Origin: Candidatus Aerophobota bacterium
GTDB taxonomy: Bacteria; Aerophobota; Aerophobia; Aerophobales; B3-G15
DNA: 9,100 nucleotides
NCBI GenBank assembly: GCA_030607765.1
Contig: JAUWJJ010000024.1
Location: 1 to 9,100 of the forward strand
Reading direction: 5' to 3'
Shown here piece after piece: positions 1-6,576 of the stretch. The stretch's first letter is position 1. Every line of letters begins with the position of its first letter. Made by a program: the position numbers and the translations under genes. The notes under the pieces were generated by a model. It was not told the origin of the DNA, ran no database searches, and was given only the letters and a program-made list of their open reading frames with translations.

Positions 1-1
1 G

Positions 2-769
2 ATAACAGAGAAATGCGAGTTAACTAAAGAGGAAGGGGAAATTTATGGGGCGTTTTTAAATAAATTTGAATTAGGAAAGATTGTAAGTGGTGCTCAAGAC
101 TCTTCCATAGATGAAAATAGCCCATTTTCAACCAGGAGAACTTTCAGAATAGCCACTATCAAGAAAGAAAAAGATAAGTTAGTAATCTATCCTTATTCTG
201 AGGAAGATTACCTGGTTAAAGGGAGATACCACATTAATTATAACTGGTTTGAACGATTATACAAAGAAAAAGAAATTTCTCAAGAAAAAATCGACCGAAT
301 CCCTAAAATGCTTAGAATGTTAGATCTGATCAATCGAAGGACTACCACTATTTACCAAATAGTTCACTACATAAAAGAGAAACAGGATAATTACCTTTGG
401 TCAGGAGATATTAACCATCTTAAACCTTTAACTCAACGAGAGTTGGCTAATAAAATAGGAGTGCATCCAAGTTCTATCACCAGAGTTATGTCTAATAAGA
501 GCATCCTTACCCCCGAGGGTGATGAAAAGCCCCTTAAATTTTTCTTCCCCTCCAGGAAAGAAATTACCAAACGCTGGGTTAAAAATTTAATAGAGGAAGA
601 GAAGAATCTGCTTCAAAACAGTGTCCTTCAACATCCTTATGCCGATGAATCAATTAAAATTCAACTATACCAAAATTACCATATTATTCTCTCTCGACGA
701 ACTGTGGCAGAATATAGAAAAGAGTTAAAGATACCACCATCAAGCAAAAGAACAATGACATACCTTTGA
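2..769 (+). CDS. rpoN: RNA polymerase sigma-54 factor, C-terminal part (5' end outside window)
   Basis: The frame is open from base 2 to the TGA at 767-769, giving the last 255 residues of a protein whose start lies upstream of the window. Sigma-54 recruits RNA polymerase to -24/-12 promoters and needs an AAA+ activator to open them. The fragment carries the end of the core-binding domain and then the DNA-binding domain. The helix-turn-helix stretch LKPLTQRELANKIGVHPSSI, followed by TRVMSNK and PLKFFFPS, matches the family pattern. The RpoN box is SRRTVAEYRK (bases 692-721) against the usual ARRTVAKYRE, which recognises the -24 element. The core-binding part is divergent and the box has three substitutions, so this may be a locus-dedicated paralogue rather than the housekeeping copy. 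An NtrC-type activator and two sigma-54 promoters lie downstream. Identity is secure; housekeeping or dedicated role is not decidable here. Confidence 0.9.
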   Translation: MTEKCELTKEEGEIYGAFLNKFELGKIVSGAQDSSIDENSPFSTRRTFRIATIKKEKDKLVIYPYSEEDYLVKGRYHINYNWFERLYKEKEISQEKIDRIPKMLRMLDLINRRTTTIYQIVHYIKEKQDNYLWSGDINHLKPLTQRELANKIGVHPSSITRVMSNKSILTPEGDEKPLKFFFPSRKEITKRWVKNLIEEEKNLLQNSVLQHPYADESIKIQLYQNYHIILSRRTVAEYRKELKIPPSSKRTMTYL

Positions 770-793
770 CTTTTCAAAAAAACCACTTATAAT
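766..793 (+). promoter_or_regulatory. Sigma-70-type promoter for the histidine kinase gene
   Basis: TTGACT (766-771), a 16-bp spacer and a perfect TATAAT (788-793). The -35 hexamer contains the TGA stop codon of the upstream rpoN gene. The first bases after the hexamer (TTTC, then an A run) match two further promoters at 6455 and 8973, so the three look related. Transcription would start near 800, giving a leader of about 145 nt before the kinase start. Confidence 0.7.
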
Positions 794-870
794 TAGGGAA
801 AACAAACAAGCTGAGCAAAGAGGCTTTTTACTCCATCACATATCACTCATTATATATTACCTCTCAGGGA

Positions 871-903
871 TTGCTGATTACCATTGTGAAGTAACCTCAG
901 CAA
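871..903 (+). other. Stem-loop in the leader of the kinase transcript
   Basis: Arms TTGCTGATTAC (871-881) and GTAACCTCAGCAA (891-903) pair as 7 bp plus 4 bp with a 2-nt bulge, around the 9-nt loop CATTGTGAA. No U-run follows, so it is not an intrinsic terminator. It lies about 40 nt before the kinase start and may shape or regulate translation. The rest of 770-943 holds only the promoter and no reading frame I would defend. Confidence 0.4.
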
Positions 904-943
904 ACAACTTAATAAGAATAGATTGCTTAATCCAGGTTTAACT

Positions 944-3181
944 ATGATAAACTATCAATTTAACCAACTGTCAATTTCAACATTATGCTCATCCTTTGTC
1001 ATATTGGTTTTGGGCATTTACATTCTTTTTCAAGGCCGAAAAAGAATAGAAAATTGGTCTCTTTTCTTAGCAACCTCTATGGTATTCCTGTGGCTCTCTG
1101 GAATGGCAATGTGTGAGAGTAGTAAGAGTAGTGAATTAGCTTTACTCTGGCACAATAGATATTCATTTCTGGGCGTAGCTTTAATTGCCCCCAGTGTATA
1201 TTTTTTGGTTATCTCACTTATAAATCAATTTCCAAAACATAAAAAAAGAGTATTTTTAGCTTATTTGATTTCCATTGTTTTTTACATATTAGCTAACATT
1301 ACTTCTTCCTTTAGTATTCAGCTTACGCACTGGGGGTATTATCCTGAATATGGCAGTCTAGGCATTTCTTATATTTTATATTTTTTGATATTAATAATAT
1401 ACAGTCTCTACCTTCTCATTTCCAGCCTTAAAAGTATTACTGATGATTTAAAAAGAAAGCAGATAAAAATATTCTTTGTTGGTCTGCTACTTGCTTCTAT
1501 TGCAAGCTCTGACTGGTTACTTACTTTGGGGAACCATGCTTATCCTTTTGGCTATATTCTAATTCTAACTTTTATTGCCATCACTGCTTTTACCATAAAA
1601 AAGTACAGCTTCTTAGTTTTAGAACCTAAAATAGCTTCTGGGGCAATCTTTGACTCTATCATTAGTATCATTATTGGCATAGATATAGAAGATAGGATAA
1701 GTTTTGTAAACAAATCTGTAGAAAACACCCTGGGCTATGAACAGGTAGATATACTCAAAAATCCTGCTAAAATGATCTTTCCTGAACAAGAAAAGTTTTT
1801 TCAGATGAAAGATGAGATCTTAAAAGGAAAAACCTATATTAGAGGTGGAAGCTCTTACCTTTTAGCCAGAGATGGTAGGAAAATACCTATTAGATTTAGC
1901 CTTTCCCCTATTCATAGAAAAAGCTATGGGGGTAGAATTCTCGGATTTGTTCTTATAGCCCGAGATATCACTGAGCATAAGAAGGATGAAAAGGCGCTGT
2001 GGGAAAGTGAGGAAAGATACCGAAGTCTATTTGAAAATATGATGGATGGGCTCATAATACACAAATTGATTATGGATGAAAATGGTAATCCTGTTGATTA
2101 CACTTTAAAGAAGATGAATAGTGCCGCTGAAAAAATTCTATCCTGGAAGAAAAAAGATATAAAAGGTAAAAAGGCGAGTGAGGTTTATGGAGGTGATATA
2201 CCCTATATAGAAAGGTATGCTAAAGTTGCTCAAACTGGTAAATCAGAATATTTCACTACCTACTATCCAAAGTCTGAAAGGTGGTATGAAATTTTATCTT
2301 TTTGTCCTGAAAAGGGATATTTTGCGAATATTCTTAGAGATATCACGGAAAGAAAGAAGTTGGAGAATGAACTGAAAGAGTATACTGAGCATTTAGAGCA
2401 ACGAGTATCCGAAAGAACCAAAAAACTTAAGACAATTAATGAGGCGTTCAAAAGGGTAAATGAAACTCTAAAACAGAAGACTAAGGATTTACTGGAGGCT
2501 CAAGAGCAATTAGTTCGCCGGGAGAGGTTAGCTGCCATAGGACAATTAGCATCAGGTATAGCACATGAGCTGCGAAATCCTCTGGGAGTGATTAAAACAG
2601 CGGTTTACTATGTCAAGAGTAAAGTGGAACAAGATAATCCTAAAGTACAAAAGCACCTCAGGATTATGGAAAAAGAGATAAATAGCTCTGATAAGATTAT
2701 ATCTGATCTTTTAGGTTTTTCTCAAACAAGAAAGCCCTCAGTAGAGCCAATCCATTTGAATAAAATCATAGAAAACGCTCTACTGATCACAGAATTACCG
2801 GAAAATGTTAAGCTAATCAAAAGACTAAGTCCTTCTTTACCTCAGGTATTAGTAGATGCAAATCAAATTCGTCAGGTATTCACCAATATAATCTTGAATG
2901 CCTTTCAGTCTATGCCTGAAGGGGGAGAGTTAAAGATTGAGACTAAGGAAAAAGCTCATTTCATAGAGGTAAAATTTACCGATACTGGTTGTGGAATCAG
3001 CAAGGAAAATTTAAATAAACTATCCAATCCCTTCTTCACTACCAAATCTAAAGGTATCGGTCTGGGACTATCGGTTACTCAAACAATCATAGAAAGACAT
3101 AACGGCACCATTCAGGTAAAGAGCAAATTAGGGGAAGGAAGCACTTTTATCATTCATCTTCCTTTGAGAGGCAAGGCATAG
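944..3181 (+). CDS. Membrane-bound sensor histidine kinase, 7TM-PAS-PAS-HisKA-HATPase
   Basis: Autophosphorylating sensor kinase of 745 residues from the chosen ATG. About seven hydrophobic segments fill residues 8-220, resembling the 7TM sensor region of histidine kinases (HisKA_7TM type). Two PAS domains follow (about 233-345 and 355-475); both end in a typical RDITE motif. A charged coiled coil (about 478-520) leads to the dimerisation and phosphoacceptor domain with H-box GIAHELRNPLG (His541). The ATPase domain shows the N box (ILNAF, Asn652), G1 box DTGCGI (Asp680), an F box (NPFFTTKSKG) and G2 box GIGLGLS (704-710), so it looks catalytically complete. An in-frame TTG at 923 is possible, but the ATG at 944 has an AGG seven bases upstream. 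It is followed after 1 bp by a collapsed response regulator and then by an intact NtrC-type regulator, its probable partner. The signal sensed is unknown. Confidence 0.9.
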   Translation: MINYQFNQLSISTLCSSFVILVLGIYILFQGRKRIENWSLFLATSMVFLWLSGMAMCESSKSSELALLWHNRYSFLGVALIAPSVYFLVISLINQFPKHKKRVFLAYLISIVFYILANITSSFSIQLTHWGYYPEYGSLGISYILYFLILIIYSLYLLISSLKSITDDLKRKQIKIFFVGLLLASIASSDWLLTLGNHAYPFGYILILTFIAITAFTIKKYSFLVLEPKIASGAIFDSIISIIIGIDIEDRISFVNKSVENTLGYEQVDILKNPAKMIFPEQEKFFQMKDEILKGKTYIRGGSSYLLARDGRKIPIRFSLSPIHRKSYGGRILGFVLIARDITEHKKDEKALWESEERYRSLFENMMDGLIIHKLIMDENGNPVDYTLKKMNSAAEKILSWKKKDIKGKKASEVYGGDIPYIERYAKVAQTGKSEYFTTYYPKSERWYEILSFCPEKGYFANILRDITERKKLENELKEYTEHLEQRVSERTKKLKTINEAFKRVNETLKQKTKDLLEAQEQLVRRERLAAIGQLASGIAHELRNPLGVIKTAVYYVKSKVEQDNPKVQKHLRIMEKEINSSDKIISDLLGFSQTRKPSVEPIHLNKIIENALLITELPENVKLIKRLSPSLPQVLVDANQIRQVFTNIILNAFQSMPEGGELKIETKEKAHFIEVKFTDTGCGISKENLNKLSNPFFTTKSKGIGLGLSVTQTIIERHNGTIQVKSKLGEGSTFIIHLPLRGKA

Positions 3182-3182
3182 A

Positions 3183-3344
3183 ATGCTCAATGAGGTGAAT
3201 ATTTTAATAGTTGATGATCAGAAAGAAATACGAGAAGCCTTAGAAAAAGGCGCCTAGGCCGTGATATACAAACCATTTGATCTGGATAAGCTAATGAAAA
3301 TTATAGAAGAAATTAGGAAAAGAGGAGAAAATGTCTCAGGCTAA
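3183..3344 (+). pseudogene. Collapsed single-domain response regulator (internal deletion plus amber stop)
   Basis: This is a relic of a CheY/Spo0F-like receiver gene whose intact paralogue is at 8331-8717. It starts with ATG one base after the kinase stop and reads MLNEVNILIVDDQKEIRE, matching residues 1-18 of the intact copy. It then jumps to ALEKGA, matching residues 94-99. Exactly 75 codons (225 bp) are missing in frame, including the phosphoacceptor aspartate region. The junction falls between short matching tracts (GAAACCTTA and GAAGCCTTA in the intact copy). A TAC codon has also become TAG at 3255-3257. Beyond it the frame continues as AVIYKPFD to TAA at 3342-3344, overlapping the start of the NtrC-type gene by 14 bp. 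No functional receiver can be made; translation of the 24-codon stub might still matter locally. Confidence 0.85.
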
Positions 3345-4737
3345 AATCCTGATCGTTGATGATGATCCAGAAGCATTAGAGACTCTTTCTGATGTATTAG
3401 AAGATGAAGGATATAAAATCTTAACTGCCAATAATGGGAAAGAAGCAATAGCTCAAACAGCAGAGGAAAAACCTCAAGTAATATTACTGGACATAAAAAT
3501 GCCCGATATAAATGGGATAGAGATTTTGCGTAGAATAAAAAAAACCGATAAAGATATATCTATAATTATGATAACAGCTCATGGATCAATGGATACTGTA
3601 ATTCAAGTTATGAGACTGGGAGCTTATGATTATCTAAATAAGCCCTTTGATTTAGACAAGATGAAAATACTTATCAAAAGAGCTTTAGAAGCACAAATAT
3701 CAACTAAGGAACTAAGTTATCTGACATCAGAACTGGAGAAAGAATATAAATTAGAGAATATTGTAGGTAAAAATCCTAAGATGTACGAAGTTTATAAAAC
3801 AATAGGAAAAATGGTAGATAATAAAGCTACTGTTTTAATACGAGGAGAAACAGGAACAGGTAAAGAACTTGTGGCTCGGGCTATTCATTTTAACAGCCGC
3901 TTCAAAGATAAGCCATTTGTACCTATAGATTGCGCCAGTTTACCACAAGATCTGTTGGAAAGCGAACTATTTGGATATGAGAAGGGCTCTTTCACTGGAG
4001 CTGTTGGTCAAAAACAGGGTAAGTTTGAATTAGCTACACCAGAAGGAACTATATTCTTAGATGAGATTGGAAATGTAAATTTGGTTACCCAAGCTAAACT
4101 ATTAAGAGTTCTACAGGAAAGAAAATTTGAAAGAGTAGGAGGAACTAAATCCATTCAAATCGATGTAAGGGTTATTGCCTCCACCAATGCTGATTTAGAA
4201 AAGATGGTAAAAAAGGGCCTTTTTAGGCAAGATCTTTACCATAGATTAAATGTAATATCTATCCATCTTCCTCCTTTAAGAGAACGTCAGGGTGATATTC
4301 CTCTATTGGTAAAACACTTTCTTTTTAAATTTAAATCAGAGTCTAACAGGAGGAAAAAATATGTTCCTCCTGAAACTATGGATTTATTGATGAGGTATGA
4401 TTGGCCGGGTAATGTAAGAGAATTAGAAAATGTAATCCAAGGTGCAGTTATTTTAGGGAAGGCTGATCCCATCCTCGTTGAGGACCTTCCTTTAAGAATA
4501 CGAGAAGGGACTTTTGTATCAGCGAAGGAGGTTCCCATTGGTAAGGTCTCATTAGAGAAACAAGTAGCTGATTTTGAAAAAAGGTTAATAACTGATGCTT
4601 TAGAGAAAACAGGATGGATTCAAGTTAAAGCAGCGAAATTATTGGATATAAATTACAGGGCAATAAAATACAAGATGAAAAAATATAACTTAGAAGGAAA
4701 ACCTCAAGCTATTTCTAAATCTGCAGATAAAAAATAA
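3331..4737 (+). CDS. NtrC-family sigma-54-dependent response regulator (REC-AAA+-Fis)
   Basis: Two-component activator of sigma-54 promoters, 468 residues, the usual length for the NtrC/AtoC class. The receiver domain (about 1-120) has the acidic pair Asp10/Asp11, phosphoacceptor Asp54, Thr82 and Lys104. The AAA+ domain (about 142-385) has Walker A GETGTGKE (172-179), Walker B IFLDEIG (241-247) and arginine-finger candidates at LFRQDLYHRL (298-306). The sigma-54-contacting loop is GSFTGA (219-224), with Ser in place of the first Ala of GAFTGA. The C-terminal Fis-type helix-turn-helix lies at about 428-455 (QVKAAKLLDINYRAIKYKMK). The start ATG has GAGGAG just upstream. The likely kinase partner is the upstream gene, and likely targets are the -24/-12 promoters at 4957 and 8170. 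Its exact biological name cannot be fixed from sequence. Confidence 0.92.
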   Translation: MSQAKILIVDDDPEALETLSDVLEDEGYKILTANNGKEAIAQTAEEKPQVILLDIKMPDINGIEILRRIKKTDKDISIIMITAHGSMDTVIQVMRLGAYDYLNKPFDLDKMKILIKRALEAQISTKELSYLTSELEKEYKLENIVGKNPKMYEVYKTIGKMVDNKATVLIRGETGTGKELVARAIHFNSRFKDKPFVPIDCASLPQDLLESELFGYEKGSFTGAVGQKQGKFELATPEGTIFLDEIGNVNLVTQAKLLRVLQERKFERVGGTKSIQIDVRVIASTNADLEKMVKKGLFRQDLYHRLNVISIHLPPLRERQGDIPLLVKHFLFKFKSESNRRKKYVPPETMDLLMRYDWPGNVRELENVIQGAVILGKADPILVEDLPLRIREGTFVSAKEVPIGKVSLEKQVADFEKRLITDALEKTGWIQVKAAKLLDINYRAIKYKMKKYNLEGKPQAISKSADKK

Positions 4738-4743
4738 GAAAAT

Positions 4744-4861
4744 AAGGCCAATTTTTAGCCTACCTACCTAAAAATTATCCATTCTTTATAAACCTTTAAA
4801 TATCAGTGTTTTGATAAGATTTAAACTAATATATGGTAAAAAAAGGATAAATTTTTGCCTT
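4744..4861. repeat. 118-bp repeated element, copy 1 of 3, with imperfect terminal inverted repeats
   Basis: The element begins AAGGCCAATTTTTAGCC (4744-4760) and ends GGATAAATTTTTGCCTT (4845-4861). The reverse complement of the end matches the beginning at 13 of 17 positions. Related copies lie at 7957-8073 and 8830-8945. Each copy follows the 3' end of a gene or gene relic. The interior carries TATCA-N6-TGATA (4801-4816), a candidate activator site. The right end finishes in a short T run, so the copy could also help end the NtrC transcript. It may be a non-autonomous mobile element (MITE-like) or a conserved regulatory block; no target-site duplication is evident. Confidence 0.65.
4801..4816. 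promoter_or_regulatory. Candidate activator binding site (TATCA-N6-TGATA)
   Basis: This interrupted palindrome inside repeat copy 1 recurs at 8014-8029 (identical arms) and at 8887-8902 (left arm CATCA). In the first two copies it sits about 175 bp upstream of the predicted sigma-54 start, a plausible distance for an NtrC-type enhancer. Assignment to the local activator is inference from position only. Confidence 0.3.
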
Positions 4862-4956
4862 TTTAAAAAATATAATCTTCTCTGATAAAAAATATGAAGC
4901 TTTATAAATAAGCTATTTAAAAGCAATCTAAAGGATTTATATTTATATCTGTAAGG

Positions 4957-4973
4957 TTGGCATAAAAATTGCT
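4957..4973 (+). promoter_or_regulatory. Sigma-54 (-24/-12) promoter for the secreted-protein genes
   Basis: TTGGCATAAAAATTGCT has the invariant GG (4959-4960) and GC (4971-4972) separated by exactly 10 bp, and agrees closely with the TGGCAC-N5-TTGCT consensus. The same 17 bases recur at 8170-8186. Transcription should begin near 4984, about 145 nt before the gene at 5129. The activator would be the NtrC-type protein encoded just upstream. Confidence 0.85.
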
Positions 4974-5019
4974 CTATTAAAATTAGTAACAAAATCAGAT
5001 CTTTGATAAAAAAAACTAA

Positions 5020-5091
5020 AAAATAAGATTGAAGGAGGTGAAATGAGGTACGAAAGTTTTTAAAAAAAATTAAATGAGGTAATCTTATTTT
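5020..5091 (+). promoter_or_regulatory. Structured leader: 11-bp inverted repeat enclosing a strong ribosome site and a six-codon ORF
   Basis: AAAATAAGATT (5020-5030) and AATCTTATTTT (5081-5091) are perfect reverse complements. The 50-nt loop contains AAGGAGGTGA (5032-5041), the full 10-nt complement of the 16S rRNA tail, followed by a tiny ORF ATG-AGG-TAC-GAA-AGT-TTT-TAA (5043-5063, MRYESF). The 10-mer AAATGAGGTA occurs twice (5041-5050, 5072-5081). The SD-to-ATG gap is short (4 nt after GGAGG). It may be a translated leader peptide, a ribosome-standby or mRNA-stabilising element. The remaining leader to 5128 is A-rich, and the stretch 4862-4956 is AT-rich promoter upstream DNA with no gene. 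Confidence 0.45.
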
Positions 5092-5128
5092 AAACAAAAA
5101 AACAAAAAAATAGTAAGGAGAAAAAGAA

Positions 5129-5620
5129 ATGAAAAAGTTAATACTAGGTTTGGTAATGATAGGTTTAGTTTTCGGATTAGCAGGAGTAGCAATGGCAGCA
5201 AACACTGATAGCCACAGTGTAACGGTTACAGTATCGGCTATTAATGAGATTGATGTTAGCGGTGGTAATCTTACTCTAACCATCAATGCAGCTGCTGCAG
5301 GAGAGGAGCCCGCTGCAGTGTCAGACAGTACTACCTGTGGTCTTGTTTGGACTACAAACGAGGCTAGCAAGAAGATTACAGTGCAGAGCAACCTTGCTTC
5401 TCCAACATTCACCCTTAAAGCTCTGGCTACAGGTGTTTCAGGAGGTGGTAGTGCGGCCTCAGAGGTAACTTTTAGCAATGCTAGTGTTCATGATTTCGTT
5501 GCTGGTATAGCAACAGAAATTGGTGGTTGTAATATTACGTATACTGCTTCAGCTACCGCAGCCCAGGGAACAGGAAGCGATGTACATACTATCACTTACA
5601 CCATTACTGATAGTGTTTAA
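5129..5620 (+). CDS. Small secreted beta-rich protein, paralogue 1 (possible surface-structure subunit)
   Basis: The predicted product has 163 residues. A clear Sec signal peptide (MKK, then a hydrophobic core) ends at AMA|A, residues 23/24, giving a mature chain of about 140 residues. The mature part is rich in Thr, Ser, Ala, Gly and alternating beta patterns such as VTVTVSAINEIDVSGGNLTL and ends HTITYTIT, suggesting a single Ig-like beta-sandwich. It has two cysteines (70, 134), a possible disulfide. It resembles a group of secreted hypothetical proteins I recall from several phyla; no function is established from sequence. The start is supported by AAGGAG eight bases upstream. It is the first gene after the sigma-54 promoter at 4957, so it is probably abundant under inducing conditions. 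The next gene is its paralogue, and a PapD-like chaperone candidate is encoded further down, hence the subunit idea. It could instead be a soluble extracellular protein. Confidence 0.85.
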   Translation: MKKLILGLVMIGLVFGLAGVAMAANTDSHSVTVTVSAINEIDVSGGNLTLTINAAAAGEEPAAVSDSTTCGLVWTTNEASKKITVQSNLASPTFTLKALATGVSGGGSAASEVTFSNASVHDFVAGIATEIGGCNITYTASATAAQGTGSDVHTITYTITDSV

Positions 5621-5655
5621 CACCTAACCTAATATATTGGCATTAGGGATAATAG

Positions 5656-5696
5656 GGGTAGGTCAATTCAGTAGAACCTACCCGTTAAACCTTTTT
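5656..5696 (+). terminator. Hairpin between the two secreted-protein paralogues (partial terminator or processing site)
   Basis: GGGTAGGT (5656-5663) and ACCTACCC (5676-5683) form a perfect 8-bp stem with a 12-nt loop. The run CTTTTT comes 8 nt after the stem, which is farther than in a strong intrinsic terminator. It could attenuate transcription into the second paralogue or protect the 3' end of the upstream message, giving unequal amounts of the two proteins. Confidence 0.5.
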
Positions 5697-5722
5697 ATTT
5701 ATGGGAACTTTAAAGGGATAAA

Positions 5723-6220
5723 ATGAGAAAAATGAACAGGTTTCTGATAACTCTAATAGTAGCAGCTCTGATCCTCGGTTTTGCAGGAACCGCGGTGGCA
5801 GATAACGATAGCCACAGTGGAACGGTTAACGTGCAAGAGGTCTCGGGGATTGATGTTAGCGATGCGCAAATTGACCTAACTATCAATACCGCTACTCCTG
5901 GAGAGTATCCAGATCCGGCAATAGACCAAACGGGCTACCTTCTTTGGACCATTATGGGTCAGGGAACAAACAAGAAGATCACGGTAACCACTACCTGCTT
6001 AAACCAGAAATTCACCCTTAAAGTTCTTGCCATAAATTTAACTATAGGCGATGCTGCTGGTGAGGTAACCCTCACAGATGGTATGTCTGCTACAAGTTTC
6101 ATTCTTAATGTAGGGAAGACAAGTGGCAGTTGTAACCTGAAATACACTGCCTCAGCTACTCTAACTCAAGGAGTAGGAACCGATACACACACGGTTACCT
6201 ACACTGTTGTTGCACAATAA
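5723..6220 (+). CDS. Small secreted beta-rich protein, paralogue 2
   Basis: The predicted product has 165 residues, with a signal peptide ending at AVA|D (26/27) and a mature chain of about 139 residues. It is clearly homologous to the preceding gene. Shared blocks are DSHS near the mature N-terminus, G/E-IDVS and LTIN, a W in the middle, NKKITV against SKKITV, KFTLK against TFTLK, and a near-identical C-terminus (CNLKYTASAT, HTVTYTV). The second cysteine (137) is conserved, but the first is displaced (92 instead of 70). Pilin-like strand patterns suggest a beta-sandwich; no catalytic motif is seen. The ATG is preceded by AAAGGGA. It lies 102 bp after paralogue 1 with no promoter of its own that I can see, so it is probably read from the sigma-54 promoter through the intervening hairpin. 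Function unknown; an extracellular or surface structural role is inferred. Confidence 0.85.
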   Translation: MRKMNRFLITLIVAALILGFAGTAVADNDSHSGTVNVQEVSGIDVSDAQIDLTINTATPGEYPDPAIDQTGYLLWTIMGQGTNKKITVTTTCLNQKFTLKVLAINLTIGDAAGEVTLTDGMSATSFILNVGKTSGSCNLKYTASATLTQGVGTDTHTVTYTVVAQ

Positions 6221-6454
6221 CACTTAATCTTGAGTGATAATTAGGTTTTCAGAATCTCAATTTAGATTAGGAAAATCAATTACCTCTGTTCATTTTTAAA
6301 TGGATGGGGGCTTCTCTTTAAGAAAAGAAATCCTACCTACCCCAGCTTCAAGAAAAGTCTCTTTGTTATTGTAGTGCAAGTCGCAAGATTCGCCAAATCA
6401 AGTAGACTTAGAGATCTGCATTAAATCATTGATATCCTTATTTTTTCCTGAAAG
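6221..6454. other. Intergenic stretch without a gene
   Basis: No credible reading frame was found on either strand. TGGGG (6305-6309) can pair with CCCCA (6340-6344) around a purine/pyrimidine-rich segment, and TAATC-TTGAG just after the stop codon can pair loosely with CTCAA and GATTA further on. These are weak hairpins without a clean U-run. Some transcript termination for the upstream genes is likely here but cannot be pinpointed. Confidence 0.4.
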
Positions 6455-6482
6455 TTGACTTTTCCAAAAAAATAACTATTAT
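6455..6482 (+). promoter_or_regulatory. Sigma-70-type promoter for the 6577-7916 operon
   Basis: TTGACT (6455-6460), a 16-bp spacer and TATTAT (6477-6482). The predicted start near 6489-6490 coincides with the 5' base of the outer stem of the leader RNA that follows. A copy of the whole promoter-leader block lies at 8973-9097. Confidence 0.7.
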
Positions 6483-6489
6483 AGCTTAT

Positions 6490-6576
6490 AGAGATAGCCA
6501 CAACCTTCAGACCGGGTAAAATTATGCAGGATAAATCCTGCGGCTACCCTCAAACTCTTAATTTAAGGAATGTAAA
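6490..6576 (+). ncRNA. Structured 5' leader RNA (candidate riboswitch or thermosensor), copy 1
   Basis: The leader of about 87 nt folds with an outer stem pairing GAG-A-TAGCC (6491-6499) with GGCTA-CC-CTC (6542-6551). An inner hairpin GCAGGA-TAAA-TCCTGC spans 6526-6541. The second copy (9008-9094) aligns without gaps. There the outer-stem pair G6491-C6551 is A-U (9009-9069), a compensatory change. The last 27 nt, including the AAGGA ribosome site and TTG start, are identical in both copies. I do not recognise a known riboswitch class. The conserved GCAAACC/GAAA core of the c-di-GMP-I (GEMM) class is absent, although the terminal GGCTACC is reminiscent of it. Confidence 0.45.

Noticed and set aside
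3255..3257. In-frame TAG as a possible recoded (pyrrolysine or readthrough) codon
   Set aside because: The same gene copy lacks 75 codons including the phosphorylation site, so decay is the simpler reading; no readthrough signal is seen.
5286..5468. Plus-strand open frame of 60 codons inside the first secreted-protein gene
   Set aside because: Out-of-frame shadow rich in Leu, Gln and Arg, without a ribosome site.
4786..5478. Long open frame on the minus strand (230 codons)
   Set aside because: It crosses the sigma-54 promoter and leader and is antisense to the signal-peptide-bearing gene at 5129; its composition is that of low-complexity AT DNA and it has no recognisable domain.
5638..5660. 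TTGGCATTAGGG as a third sigma-54 promoter before the second paralogue
   Set aside because: There is a GG element but no GC at the required 10-bp spacing.
6361..6420. tRNA-like segment in the gap after the second paralogue
   Set aside because: GCAAG repeats and GATTCGCC drew attention, but no cloverleaf with acceptor and T arms can be formed.
6490..6576. c-di-GMP-I (GEMM) riboswitch
   Set aside because: The terminal GGCTACC is similar, but the conserved GCAAACC, GAAA tetraloop and GGGACGCAAAGCC core are not present in this leader or just upstream.
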